Shown: positions 26,334 to 33,797 of the stretch, piece after piece
How the letters are laid out: every line of letters starts with the position of its first letter
Numbering within the stretch: position 1 is the first letter of the stretch
Assembly: GCA_003151935.1 (NCBI GenBank)
Contig: PLYZ01000051.1
Span: forward strand, 1 to 39,768
DNA length: 39,768 nt
Direction of reading: 5' to 3'
Source of the DNA: Candidatus Dormiibacterota bacterium
GTDB taxonomy: Bacteria; Chloroflexota; Dormibacteria; Dormibacterales; Dormibacteraceae
Translations under genes and position numbers: made by a program
The notes under the pieces: model-generated
The model's database searches: none
What the model saw: the letters and a program-made list of their open reading frames with translations, nothing else
Told to the model about the DNA's origin: nothing

Positions 26334-26732
26334 CTACTGGGGTCTCACCTCGACGAACCCGGCGGCGTTGAAGTCGCCGTCGAACGCCAACGCCTCGCGG
26401 ATCCGGCGCCGCCGCATCACAGCGAAGCTTGTGGCATCAACAAATGAATACTCGCGCTCTGCACGTGATCGAAGCCAGCGCCAAGCTTCGGTTTCGGTGG
26501 TCTCATCAACGTGAACAACCTCGACGTCCTTGAGCGCCTCCAATCGGTCGACGAAACCAACCGCCGCAGCGTGCCCGGAGCGTCGACGAAGCAGCGTCCA
26601 TGTCTCACCGACGACGTGATTGGTCGTAACGACCCGGCCGACACCCCGCTCAACAAGCGCCTTCGCTTGCGCGTGGCGGCCGTCCCTGCGCTCCTGTAGG
26701 CCGAACCAGAAACTGGTGTCCGCGAACCTCAC
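26334..26732 (-). CDS. vapC: PIN-domain toxin VapC
   Basis: This 132-residue PIN RNase has the acidic catalytic set: Asp5 in FADTSFWFGL, Glu in NHVVGETWTLLRRR, Asp in YSFVDATSFAVMR, and Asp in ALAFDGDFNAAGF. VapC toxins cut specific RNAs (often tRNA or rRNA) when freed from VapB. GTG 26732 overlaps the antitoxin stop by 4 bp (GTGA), the classic vapBC order. It lies between tRNA-3'-like repeats A and B. Confidence 0.9.
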   Translation of the reverse strand: MRFADTSFWFGLQERRDGRHAQAKALVERGVGRVVTTNHVVGETWTLLRRRSGHAAAVGFVDRLEALKDVEVVHVDETTETEAWRWLRSRAEREYSFVDATSFAVMRRRRIREALAFDGDFNAAGFVEVRPQ

Positions 26733-26953
26733 CGGTCGCGGTCGTACACGACCGCATCGAGGTCCTCGACAGGACCATCGTCCAGCCATCCGGTGAGCGC
26801 CTTCCACGGATCCGTGGCGGGACGCTGGTCGACCACCAGCTCGCGCGCCAGTGAAGCCCTGATCAGTGCCGCCTTAGACAATCCTCGTCGCGCCGCCTCG
26901 GCCTCGGCGGCGTCGTCCAGCGCCTCATCGATGTGAATCTGAATCCGCCTCAC
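26729..26953 (-). CDS. vapB: Ribbon-helix-helix antitoxin VapB
   Basis: This 74-residue protein has an N-terminal ribbon-helix-helix (RRIQIHIDEALDDAAEAEAA, RRGLSKAALIRASLAREL) for operator binding and an acidic C-terminal tail (GWLDDGPVEDLDAVVYD) of the kind that occupies a PIN toxin. GTG 26953 was chosen; an in-frame GTG five codons upstream is possible, and no clear Shine-Dalgarno favours either. It is coupled to vapC by GTGA. Confidence 0.85.
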   Translation of the reverse strand: MRRIQIHIDEALDDAAEAEAARRGLSKAALIRASLARELVVDQRPATDPWKALTGWLDDGPVEDLDAVVYDRDR

Positions 26954-26990
26954 ACGACCAGCATACACACCATCGGCGCGTGAGGTATGT

Positions 26991-27030
26991 ACTGGTAGCC
27001 CTGGCGGGACGCTATTCGAACTACCTCGAC
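26991..27030 (+). repeat. tRNA-3'-end-like repeat, copy B
   Basis: The 18-base core at 27004-27021 is identical to copies A and C1. It is preceded by GGTAGCCCTG and encodes VALAGRYSNYLDQL before a stop. It lies just upstream of vapB and 60 bp from the 3' end of the lipocalin-like gene. Confidence 0.75.
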
Positions 27031-27093
27031 CAGCTTGGAGAGCTTGTGAACCGCTGAAGGACGAGGTTCTGAAGCCTAAACGCCTGTTGCCTA

Positions 27094-27516
27094 CTAATCC
27101 CGTTCCCAAACGATCCTGCGGACGTCAATCTTGCCTGGGGACACGATGCTTGGCGCCGGTGCCGACTCGATCAGCAGCCTGTCGCCCTCGATCGTAAAGT
27201 GGCGCCTCTGCTCGGTGCCGTTCCAGTCTTCGTTCCAGGAGACATCGACGGTCGTGATGAAGTCGTTACCTTCAATGCGGTAGCGGCCGCTGTACGCAAG
27301 CATCGACTTGTGCAGCGCGGCTCGTTCGGGGTCGCCCATCCCACCCTTGCGGTCGTCGGCGGTCGTCAGTGCCATGCTGCGACCCTCGCGGGTCAGGATC
27401 AGGAAGCCCTTTGGGTGTGCTCCAAAGACGTTCTGGGGCGCTTCGTTTTCGGCAACCACTTGCCAGGAAACGAGTCTCCAAGTGCCAACAAGGGCCTCTG
27501 AATCCTCCGCGCACAC
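27094..27516 (-). CDS. Lipocalin-like domain protein
   Basis: The protein has about 140 residues: ALVGTWRLVSWQVVAENEAP, then GFLILTREGRSMALTTADDR, SMLAYSGRYRIEGNDFITTV and LLIESAPAPS. This matches the lipocalin-like family PF13924, small beta-barrels of unclear ligand common in accessory DNA. The start is ambiguous: GTG 27516 (chosen, since conserved sequence begins soon after), GTG 27537 or ATG 27585. The longer versions run into the repeat C1 region and are rich in Arg and Cys, unlike the family. The gene is bracketed by repeats B and C1. Confidence 0.75.
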   Translation of the reverse strand: MCAEDSEALVGTWRLVSWQVVAENEAPQNVFGAHPKGFLILTREGRSMALTTADDRKGGMGDPERAALHKSMLAYSGRYRIEGNDFITTVDVSWNEDWNGTEQRRHFTIEGDRLLIESAPAPSIVSPGKIDVRRIVWERD

Positions 27517-27582
27517 GCTGCTGCATAGTTTGCACACGCGGGCGGATCGACACCGTCGAGTCGTGGCGCCAACGGAAGGAGG

Positions 27583-27622
27583 CATAGCCCAAGCGGGACG
27601 CTATTCGAACCGCCTGGATGAA
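27583..27622 (+). repeat. tRNA-3'-end-like repeat, copy C1
   Basis: The 18-base core at 27593-27610 matches copies A and B. It encodes IAQAGRYSNRLDEL and the frame stops in the adjoining attL. Compared with copy A, the codons for Arg, Leu and Asp after the core differ but the residues are kept. Confidence 0.75.
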
Positions 27623-27645
27623 CTCGAATTACTGGCGATTCAAGA

Positions 27646-27662
27646 TTGGTAGCCCCGGCGGG
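27646..27662 (+). repeat. attL: attL candidate, 17-bp direct repeat
   Basis: TTGGTAGCCCCGGCGGG is identical to 35270-35286, which is the 3' end of tRNA-Glu in antisense. The copies are in direct orientation 7.6 kb apart and bracket the recombinase-bearing segment. Confidence 0.75.
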
Positions 27663-27710
27663 ACTCGAGCCGACAGTTCCTGAGCCGACGCAGCCCGGAT
27701 CAGGGGCGAC

Positions 27711-29207
27711 TCAACCCGAATCGGGTGCGCGACCACGCTGTCCCGTGTGATCGGGGAGAGCGACGTCGAGGGCGGCCGGCGTTGCCTCGTCGGCGGCAGA
27801 GCCGAAGCCCATCTGCTCCAGTGCACCCCGCCAAGACTGGCGCCACTGCTCTCGGGCACCGGGGTCGATGAGTTGCGCGTCGACGTCGAAATGTCGACCC
27901 TTGCGCCCAGCGGGCCATCGCTCCAAGTCGAGGAGAAAGCCGCGTGCCAGGATCGCCCGCCGTAGCAGGTCGCGGGCCCGATCCAGCGCGAGAGCCCACT
28001 TCACCCCGCGCCAGGTAGTTCGTTCGGTGCTCGAGATCTTGTATGCCTGCGCCTCGAGCTCCTTGGTTGTGGGGTTGGAACCGTGCACGACGAGCGAGCG
28101 AAGCCCGTAGATGCATTTGATGTCTGAGTAGATCCTTGTTGGCGGGTCGGTCGGCGTGGCAAGCAGTGCGGCCGCCCGTGACCGCAAACGGAGACCGATC
28201 TCTTCCTGTTCCGAACCGCCCAGCAGGGCGGCTTCGATGCCGACCGCAATGTCGACCAGCATGTCGAACCAGGAACGCGTTACAAAGGACCGGCCGAATC
28301 GGCTCAGTGCAATGCCGAGGCTGTGTGGATTCTTGTCGTCGCCGCCCCAGGCGGCCAGTCGATCGCCCAGGGCCGCGATCGGAGCGGCATGCTCGGGCTG
28401 GACGTGCCCTATCCGCTGAACCAACTCCATGAATCCGAAGTCGTGTCGAACGATTTCAGGTCTGTAAAAACGGACGCGGCCAGGCGCAGCCGTAATGTCC
28501 ACGACAGCTTGCGATGTGGTCGCGGTGGCGAGTCGCAGCGCCGAGGTTAGAGTTTCTATTCGAGCGAGCGCCAGCCCTTTCGCGGCTGAATAGCCTTCCC
28601 CCATTCGGTCCCCGACCGCGGCCTCGGTGTGGGTAATCAAGGTGGCGAAGGTGAAGCTGGGGCCGGTTCGGTATCCAATTTCTGCGTCGAGCAGGCGCCC
28701 TGCTCCAGGAATGAAGCCATCGATGTCCCGATAGGCATCGGTTAGACCCCAGTTCCCGACAGGCCGCAGTTCCACACCACCGATGGAGAACGGAGCGTCG
28801 AGCGTGATGTCCGATATCACGCGCGCCGCGACGGCGCGGTCCCGGTCTCTCTGCACCAGGTCGAGCATCTCGTCAACCGCGGCCGCGAGGTCCGCCGGCC
28901 TGAGCTCAAATTCCAAATGCAGATCTGCAGCGCGGAGAACCACGCCATCGAGCACGGCCCAGATGTATTGCGACGGGAGCTCGTGCCTGCCGAGCGGGCC
29001 TGCGAAGCGATCCGGGAAAGCCGACTCCAGAGCCTCCTCGAGCTGGTGATACTCAGCGAGTGACAGCACGCTCTGGCCCCAATCAGGCATGAGTTCCATC
29101 CACTTCGAGGGTTGGAGTCGTACGGCGCGTTCCTGGGTGCGCAGGTGCTCAAATACAGCGATCACGAGCGCTCGCGCTGCCCCGCGGACCGAGGGAATAT
29201 CAGCCAT
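27711..29207 (-). CDS. HEPN-domain protein, ApeA-like, candidate abortive-infection RNase
   Basis: This 498-residue protein has a long N-terminal region without recognised motifs (residues 1 to about 290) and a C-terminal helical HEPN-like domain. There, RLRSRAAALLATPTDPPTRI leads to IYGLRSLVVHG, giving R370-x4-H375, the R-X4-6-H RNase motif of HEPN proteins, in the context (YxLRS-x-xVHG) seen in ApeA-type anti-phage proteins. Family members cut RNA after infection and halt growth. The N-terminal part would be the sensor; this is inference. The gene is next to attL, divergent from the 29316 ORF. If the element circularises, its 3' end overlaps the extended recombinase frame. Confidence 0.65.
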   Translation of the reverse strand: MADIPSVRGAARALVIAVFEHLRTQERAVRLQPSKWMELMPDWGQSVLSLAEYHQLEEALESAFPDRFAGPLGRHELPSQYIWAVLDGVVLRAADLHLEFELRPADLAAAVDEMLDLVQRDRDRAVAARVISDITLDAPFSIGGVELRPVGNWGLTDAYRDIDGFIPGAGRLLDAEIGYRTGPSFTFATLITHTEAAVGDRMGEGYSAAKGLALARIETLTSALRLATATTSQAVVDITAAPGRVRFYRPEIVRHDFGFMELVQRIGHVQPEHAAPIAALGDRLAAWGGDDKNPHSLGIALSRFGRSFVTRSWFDMLVDIAVGIEAALLGGSEQEEIGLRLRSRAAALLATPTDPPTRIYSDIKCIYGLRSLVVHGSNPTTKELEAQAYKISSTERTTWRGVKWALALDRARDLLRRAILARGFLLDLERWPAGRKGRHFDVDAQLIDPGAREQWRQSWRGALEQMGFGSAADEATPAALDVALPDHTGQRGRAPDSG

Positions 29208-29315
29208 CGCCTGGACCCGAAGCGTATGCCTACGGCGATAGTAACTGTCTTAAAGCTACCCTAGGTAAGAAGCACGCGAGCCCACCCTCTCCGATGACCG
29301 TAGGATGCCTCGGAG

Positions 29316-29411
29316 ATGAGCATTGGGATTGGCGCCAAGGACTTCCGAGTCGTACGCGCGATCGAGCGCGACATCATGGAAGGCCTCACCCGCGAACGGG
29401 ACGACCGCTGA
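29316..29411 (+). CDS. 31-residue ORF coupled to the downstream membrane protein
   Basis: ATG 29316 opens a 31-codon frame (MSIGIGAKDFRVVRAIERD, then MEGLTRERDDR) whose TGA shares its A with the ATG of the next gene (TGATG). Codon choice is coding-like, with G/C in most third positions, and CGGAG precedes the start. The sequence is charged and likely helical. I do not recognise it; it may be a leader peptide or a small functional protein. Confidence 0.45.
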   Translation: MSIGIGAKDFRVVRAIERDIMEGLTRERDDR

Positions 29412-30019
29412 TGGACACCGCAACGCAGACACTTGTCAGCTCGGTCGCCGCCGCGGTGGCCGCTATCGCCGCGGTGTTCGCGCTCGGCATCGCGGTCGTC
29501 GCCCTCTTCGTCGCTCGCAGCACTCTCCGCGAAGCACGCGCGACGACAGAGGCTCAGCGCGAAACGTTGCGAGCAACCGAGGCCGCCGCGACGGCGACCG
29601 AGGCAGTTGCGGGCAGGATCGAAACGTCGACTCGGGTGCTGCGTCTGATCTTCGCCGAAGCGCAGGCAACGCGCGAGCTCGAGCAGCTACGCCGAGTCGC
29701 CGACCAGGTCGCGCTGCTGATTCCGTTGCGCCGGGCCGTACGGAAAGCCAGTCTCCAGCCCGACCCGGACAACCTAGCGCCGTGGTTTGCGCACAACGAC
29801 GCGCAGGCTCTTCTGGCTGCGCAGGTCGAAGGGCTGCCGCCAGATGAGCTTCCGAAATGTCGTGAGATGGCGACGACGGCCGATCCGAGGTACACAGACG
29901 GTCTCGACGAACAGGCGACCCACGAAATCAAGGGAGCGATCACGACCGCCCGCCTCCGACTCGAGCAGCTCACGGCTGAGGCGACCACTGAACTGACTCG
30001 TTCTCAAAACGGAGCGTGA
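29411..30019 (+). CDS. Membrane-anchored coiled-coil protein, unknown
   Basis: This 202-residue protein has an N-terminal transmembrane helix (VAAAVAAIAAVFALGIAVVA, LFVAR), then a long heptad-like region (LREARATTEAQRETLRATEA, then ATATEAVAGRIETSTRVLRL) and a C-terminal charged helical part. This plan (one helix plus cytoplasmic coiled coil) is common among phage-defence and element-borne accessory proteins, but no specific family is evident. It is coupled by TGATG to the 31-residue ORF and divergent from the HEPN gene, so a joint function is possible. Confidence 0.68.
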   Translation: MDTATQTLVSSVAAAVAAIAAVFALGIAVVALFVARSTLREARATTEAQRETLRATEAAATATEAVAGRIETSTRVLRLIFAEAQATRELEQLRRVADQVALLIPLRRAVRKASLQPDPDNLAPWFAHNDAQALLAAQVEGLPPDELPKCREMATTADPRYTDGLDEQATHEIKGAITTARLRLEQLTAEATTELTRSQNGA

Positions 30020-30034
30020 GCAGCCAAGTCATGC

Positions 30035-30895
30035 TCACGGCGTAAGTACACGCACTATGTGGTTGGTAACAGCCTCGGCTCGCTTGCTGAACTCCTCTAC
30101 CCCAATGGCATACGGAGCGATCGACATTAGCGCATCAACATCGGTGTCGAACGAACCGACGTCGTCCCCGAGACTCTCTTCGAACCATTGGCCAGCATCC
30201 ATGAACCGCCTCCGCATTGGCCAATACTGATCTTTGAACTCGGCAACTCCAATGACACCACGCAGGAATCGCTGGATCAGCGACCAGTACTCGATACCGA
30301 TGCCGGCCACGCGCGCCGAGATTGATTCCAAAGCCATTCTGAAGGCACTCTCAAGCCCTGCGTCGTCGACAAGGTATTCTCCGCCGCCGGGGCTGTACGA
30401 GGCCAGGGTCGTTCCGAGTGAGGCGTTGAGCCAGTCGTCTGGCAACTCTTGCAGAAGGAGTCCCTCGATTCGTGACACCCGATCCTTCGATCGCTCGGAC
30501 GGTGCATTGACGTAGAGCCTCATCGAATTACCGAGGGCGGTGAGCTGCTCATCGAGTCTCGGCCGGCGGAGGCGATCGGCGAGGTCGGCCAAGAAGACCG
30601 CCATCGGCAAGCCTTTACTGCGCGGATCGAAGTTGAGGCTGTAGCGCGCCAACACGTAGTCGCTCAGCAGTGGCTCGTTAAGGCCACGGCCAACGAGTTC
30701 TGTGACGTCCTTGGCGACGGCTCCAGCGTCGGCGGGAGATAGCACCGCTTTTGCGTCGTCGACCGCCGCCGTGAAGGAGGATGAGTCCCCCTCCCAATCG
30801 GGGTGGAAGTAGGACAAGACGAAGTCCTGGAACGCGTACAGCCTGCGCACCAAGCGCCCGTCCGGCATGCGTTCCGTGCCCGGAGGATCGCTCAC
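30035..30895 (-). CDS. Immunity-like protein (CdiI_2-type N-terminus plus colicin-immunity-like C-terminus)
   Basis: This 286-residue protein appears to join two immunity-type domains. Residues of about 15-115 (LYAFQDFVLSYFHPDWEGDS, then SLNFDPRSKGLPMAVFLADL) resemble contact-dependent inhibition immunity proteins, which share the LxxFLxxYFHxDW pattern. The C-terminal part (IEYWSLIQRFLRGVIGVAEF, KDQYW) resembles self-protective colicin-like immunity proteins. Such proteins bind and neutralise a cognate toxin in the cytosol. No toxin gene lies in the window. GTG 30895 overlaps the preceding gene stop (GTGA). Assignments rest on recalled patterns, not a search. Confidence 0.5.
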   Translation of the reverse strand: MSDPPGTERMPDGRLVRRLYAFQDFVLSYFHPDWEGDSSSFTAAVDDAKAVLSPADAGAVAKDVTELVGRGLNEPLLSDYVLARYSLNFDPRSKGLPMAVFLADLADRLRRPRLDEQLTALGNSMRLYVNAPSERSKDRVSRIEGLLLQELPDDWLNASLGTTLASYSPGGGEYLVDDAGLESAFRMALESISARVAGIGIEYWSLIQRFLRGVIGVAEFKDQYWPMRRRFMDAGQWFEESLGDDVGSFDTDVDALMSIAPYAIGVEEFSKRAEAVTNHIVRVLTP

Positions 30896-31449
30896 GCCTC
30901 GAGCCTCGAGTCCAACCAATCGCGAAGCTTCACGTACCAGGCCGCGAGCTGCAGGTAGGAGCCATCGACGGGCGTCCCGTCCAGCTCAACGGAGTACCAG
31001 TCGTATCCGTAGCCTCCGCCGGCGAAGTTGAGCTCGATCGAGTACCAAGACCCGTCGAGACTGATCGACCTGGGCTGCAGTTTGGGGATGCCAGCCGATG
31101 TGGGAGCTGGAATGCGCGCCAGCCATTGCTCCACGTCTGCCACCGGGGCAGATGCCTCGACGGCCTCCATCGTTGGCTCCAAGGGGTGATCCAGATGGCC
31201 GATACGCCACATTGGATCTCCTCGCGGGCCATCAAGGTCTGCCCTCCACACGAGGCGACGCAGAGTGGCCGCCGTCTCTCCAGCAGTCGGCCCTATTACA
31301 GTCCACTGGCGATAGTTAGCGAGGGACGGCTTCTCGGTCAGCCGCAGGCGAGCTCTCCGATCGGAATCCGTCTCCGGGTCCTCCAAGGCAGCCTCGACCA
31401 TGCGCTGTAATTCTCGCCACTCCTCGATGCCGCGCTCTGCGTCATTCAT
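30892..31449 (-). CDS. Unknown 185-residue protein in the immunity-like operon
   Basis: I do not recognise this protein. The N-terminus is acidic and helical (ERGIEEWRELQRMVEAALED), the centre contains WTVIGPTAGETAATLRRLVW, and the C-terminal half is aromatic-rich (SISLDGSWYSIELNFAGGGY, GYDWYSVELDG) ending LAAWYVKLRDWLDSRLEA. The GGGYGYDWYS stretch gives it the look of a small globular immunity or nucleic-acid binding protein. It overlaps both neighbours by 4 bp (ATGA and GTGA), the middle of a three-gene operon. Confidence 0.6.
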   Translation of the reverse strand: MNDAERGIEEWRELQRMVEAALEDPETDSDRRARLRLTEKPSLANYRQWTVIGPTAGETAATLRRLVWRADLDGPRGDPMWRIGHLDHPLEPTMEAVEASAPVADVEQWLARIPAPTSAGIPKLQPRSISLDGSWYSIELNFAGGGYGYDWYSVELDGTPVDGSYLQLAAWYVKLRDWLDSRLEA

Positions 31450-31964
31450 TGCCGTGAGGGTTCGAGGGCGCTAGCCGCCTTTTCCATCCGCGTCAGGAGA
31501 CGCCTCAGGGCCATGTAGACGCGACGGTGGTAGAGACGCCGCGCGTGGCGGGCCGAAATTCCGAGCTCTTCGGCGATCTGGTCGAACGGGACCCCACCCT
31601 TTCGAAGACGATGGACTGAGATCAATCGGTGGATCGTCGGGCTGATCTCGGGGTGGCGGCAGATCTGCTCCGCGAGGGCGAGCTCTTGCTCCCTCCAGTG
31701 TCCCGACCGGAGCACGACCTGCGTCACGGGCGCCCATGCGTCGTTGAGCTGCGACCGCGAGAGTCGCTGCGCCAGCGCCTGACCGCGCCGCGGAGGCTCG
31801 AGCGCGAGCAGGTCCTGGCGCGCGATGAAGTAAGCGCCATGTGGTCCCCTGGTTGCCCCAAGCCTGCCATCGCGGACGCGAAGGCGAAGGGTCTCGACGT
31901 GACAGCCAAGCCCCCGTGCGGCGTCATCGAGTCTGACTAACTCGCCCTTCACCGCAACCGCCAT
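31446..31964 (-). CDS. Dual helix-turn-helix DNA-binding protein (MerR/excisionase-like plus sigma-region-4-like)
   Basis: This 172-residue protein has two DNA-binding parts. The N-terminal one (LVRLDDAARGLGCHVETLRL, then VRDGRLGATRGPHGAYFIAR) matches the MerR-type excisionase HTH_17 fold. The C-terminal one (VPFDQIAEELGISARHARRL, YHRRVYMALRRLL) resembles a sigma-70 region 4 HTH. It could be the element's transcription regulator or directionality factor. ATG 31964 was chosen over TTG 31967. It leads the minus-strand operon and is divergent from the Replic_Relax gene. Confidence 0.68.
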   Translation of the reverse strand: MAVAVKGELVRLDDAARGLGCHVETLRLRVRDGRLGATRGPHGAYFIARQDLLALEPPRRGQALAQRLSRSQLNDAWAPVTQVVLRSGHWREQELALAEQICRHPEISPTIHRLISVHRLRKGGVPFDQIAEELGISARHARRLYHRRVYMALRRLLTRMEKAASALEPSRQ

Positions 31965-32064
31965 CAACTCGATTCTCCCAGATTCAAGGTCCGATGGACA
32001 TGAGTTTTTGGAGATTGTTCTCTATAGAAATGGTTGCTGTTGCCGCGCGCGAGGGCGGCGTGCG

Positions 32065-33198
32065 ATGAGCGTGCGGTCGGCATGCGGCCGCCTTCCCAGC
32101 CCTGAGGTGGCCAGAAGGTGGGCGCTCTGGGGATCGCTCGAGGAAGCGAAGGCCCGCGCGAGTTCAGAGTGCCGAGGTTGGCAGGACGGACCGTATCAGC
32201 CGTATTCCCTCACGACGATCATCGCTCCCGACCGGCTGCCACCGGCCAACGCTCGGCTCAGTGCACGCGTCCGCAGTCAACTCCTCTCCAACATCACCGA
32301 CCGCGACCGCGCTCTGCTCATCGCACTTGCTAGCTTCCGCTACCTCGACATGCGTCAGATCCAATCGCTCATGTTCCCCAGCCAGCGCACCACCCAGATG
32401 AGAATCCACCACCTCCTCGAGCTCGGACTCGTCCACCGCTGGAAGATCTTCGAGACCAACTTCTACCGCTGGCCCTCCGTCATCCTCCTCGCGCCGCGGG
32501 GGGCGGCGCTCGTTGCCCAGCTGCTCGACTCGAACCGCACAGCAAACATCGAGCAGGCTCACCTCGCGGCTGATCGACGCGGCCGGTTCTGGCGCACGCT
32601 GAGCGCGAACTGGTTCTTCGTCCGGCTCGCCGAGGCCAGCCCCAGTGCCGGGCGGGTGGGATTCTACCGCTGGCTAGGACCCGCCGATCTCCGGCCCGAC
32701 GATGACGGCCGCAGCCTGGTCACCGAAGGCTGCGGCCTGTATTTGTTCCCGGACGGCGATGTCGCCTTCGACCTCGACTGGGCTCGCGCCGACCTAGAAC
32801 GCCATTGGCTCCGCCGCCGGCTCGACCTGTACTTCCGGTACTTCGTCTGCAACGTCGATCCCCCGATTCACCACGTCCTATTCGTCGCGCGCTCGGAGCG
32901 AGGCGAGCGCCGCTTGGTGAGCGCTGTCCGGCGGCAGCATCGCAGCTGGTTCAGGAGCTACCAACGGTCGTGGGTCACGACGATTGACCGCGTCGACCGT
33001 GAGGGACCGCTGGGCACGATCTGGCGTTATGCGTACTCATTCCCACACGAGCCAGAGGGTTGGGTCGCACCGGACGAGGGCGAGCGTCTCAGGCTCGAAG
33101 ACTTCCCGAAGGCGCCGCCCGAGCACGTCGACCCTCGCGGTTGCATTGGTCGGCCGCAATGGTGGCGGTTCCGACCGTTAGGAGCCGGCGGACCATGA
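32065..33198 (+). CDS. Replication-relaxation family protein (Replic_Relax)
   Basis: This 377-residue protein has the Replic_Relax winged-helix start (ITDRDRALLIALASFRYLDM, RQIQSLMFPS, MRIHHLLELGLVHRWKIF) followed by YRWPSVILLAPRGAALVAQL. This family (PF13814) is carried by plasmids and integrative elements and is thought to act in their replication or mobilisation. The C-terminal half (YRWLGPADLRPDDDGR, PDGDVAFDLDWARADLERH) resembles the usual nuclease-like second half, with acidic residues in DVAFDLDWARAD. A TTG at 32008 would add 19 residues rich in Cys/Arg, so ATG 32065 is preferred. ATGA coupling links it to the next small ORF. Confidence 0.8.
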   Translation: MSVRSACGRLPSPEVARRWALWGSLEEAKARASSECRGWQDGPYQPYSLTTIIAPDRLPPANARLSARVRSQLLSNITDRDRALLIALASFRYLDMRQIQSLMFPSQRTTQMRIHHLLELGLVHRWKIFETNFYRWPSVILLAPRGAALVAQLLDSNRTANIEQAHLAADRRGRFWRTLSANWFFVRLAEASPSAGRVGFYRWLGPADLRPDDDGRSLVTEGCGLYLFPDGDVAFDLDWARADLERHWLRRRLDLYFRYFVCNVDPPIHHVLFVARSERGERRLVSAVRRQHRSWFRSYQRSWVTTIDRVDREGPLGTIWRYAYSFPHEPEGWVAPDEGERLRLEDFPKAPPEHVDPRGCIGRPQWWRFRPLGAGGP

Positions 33199-33365
33199 AA
33201 CGACGCCAGATGAGGGGGGTCAGAATCCGACCCCCTCGACTGATCGACGGCGGCGGACGACGCGAGCTCACTCGAGACGACGTGCTGGCGCTGGTCAACG
33301 CGATCGTCGCGCAGGCAGTTCGCGAAGTCGAGGATGTGGCGCGGCGAGCCGCTGAAGCGGCGTGA
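33195..33365 (+). CDS. 56-residue basic small protein, unknown
   Basis: The ORF starts at ATG 33195, overlapping the Replic_Relax stop (ATGA). It has a basic N-terminus (KRRQMRGVRIRPPRL) and a helical C-terminus (DDVLALVNAIVAQAVREVED, VARRAAEAA) with heptad-like spacing. Coupling and coding-like codon use support it. It may help DNA binding or be a partner of Replic_Relax; this is inference. Confidence 0.5.
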   Translation: MKRRQMRGVRIRPPRLIDGGGRRELTRDDVLALVNAIVAQAVREVEDVARRAAEAA

Positions 33366-33422
33366 TCAGGCGGCACAACACGAAGTTGATTCGGCTGGAC
33401 ACGCGCGGTACGATTGCTGACG

Positions 33423-33797
33423 ATGCCGGCCAAACCACGGACGCCACCCGCGTCGGCGATCCGACTCGGCGAGATCATCCGCCGGGAACGCCTTCGACGC
33501 GACGTGCCAGCTCTGTATCTCGCGAAGAAGGCCGGCGTGGGCCGGTCGTACATCAGCTACCTGGAGAGCGGCGGATTTCAGCAAGTCCGCGTGGACAAGC
33601 TGCTCCGCATCCTCCAAGTCCTCGAGCTCGACATCGAGGCGATCCTCGAGGAGGCCGGATACCTGCCGAAGAAGATCCGCAGCCTGCCCGAGCCCGCCGC
33701 TTACCTGCGGCAGCGATACCGGCTCTCCGAGAGCTCGATCCAGCAGGCGCTCAGCTTTCTCGACTACCTCGTCAGCAGGGAGAAGCCGAAGAGGTGA
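33423..33797 (+). CDS. XRE-family HTH regulator
   Basis: This 124-residue protein has a HTH_3 domain (LGEIIRRERLRRDVPALYLA, KKAGVGRSYISYLESGG, VDKLLRILQVLELD) and a C-terminal helical tail. Such proteins repress element genes or control excision. Its TGA overlaps the recombinase GTG (GTGA), so the two are translationally coupled. ATG 33423 was preferred to a frame start nine bases earlier. Confidence 0.85.
   Translation: MPAKPRTPPASAIRLGEIIRRERLRRDVPALYLAKKAGVGRSYISYLESGGFQQVRVDKLLRILQVLELDIEAILEEAGYLPKKIRSLPEPAAYLRQRYRLSESSIQQALSFLDYLVSREKPKR

Noticed and set aside
26208-27662. Integron-type cassette array with attC sites
   Set aside because: The repeats follow gene 3' ends in one orientation, but I could not find paired RYYYAAC and GTTRRRY motifs in the copies, and there is no tyrosine integrase. 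One GTTCAAC near copy A is not matched in the others.
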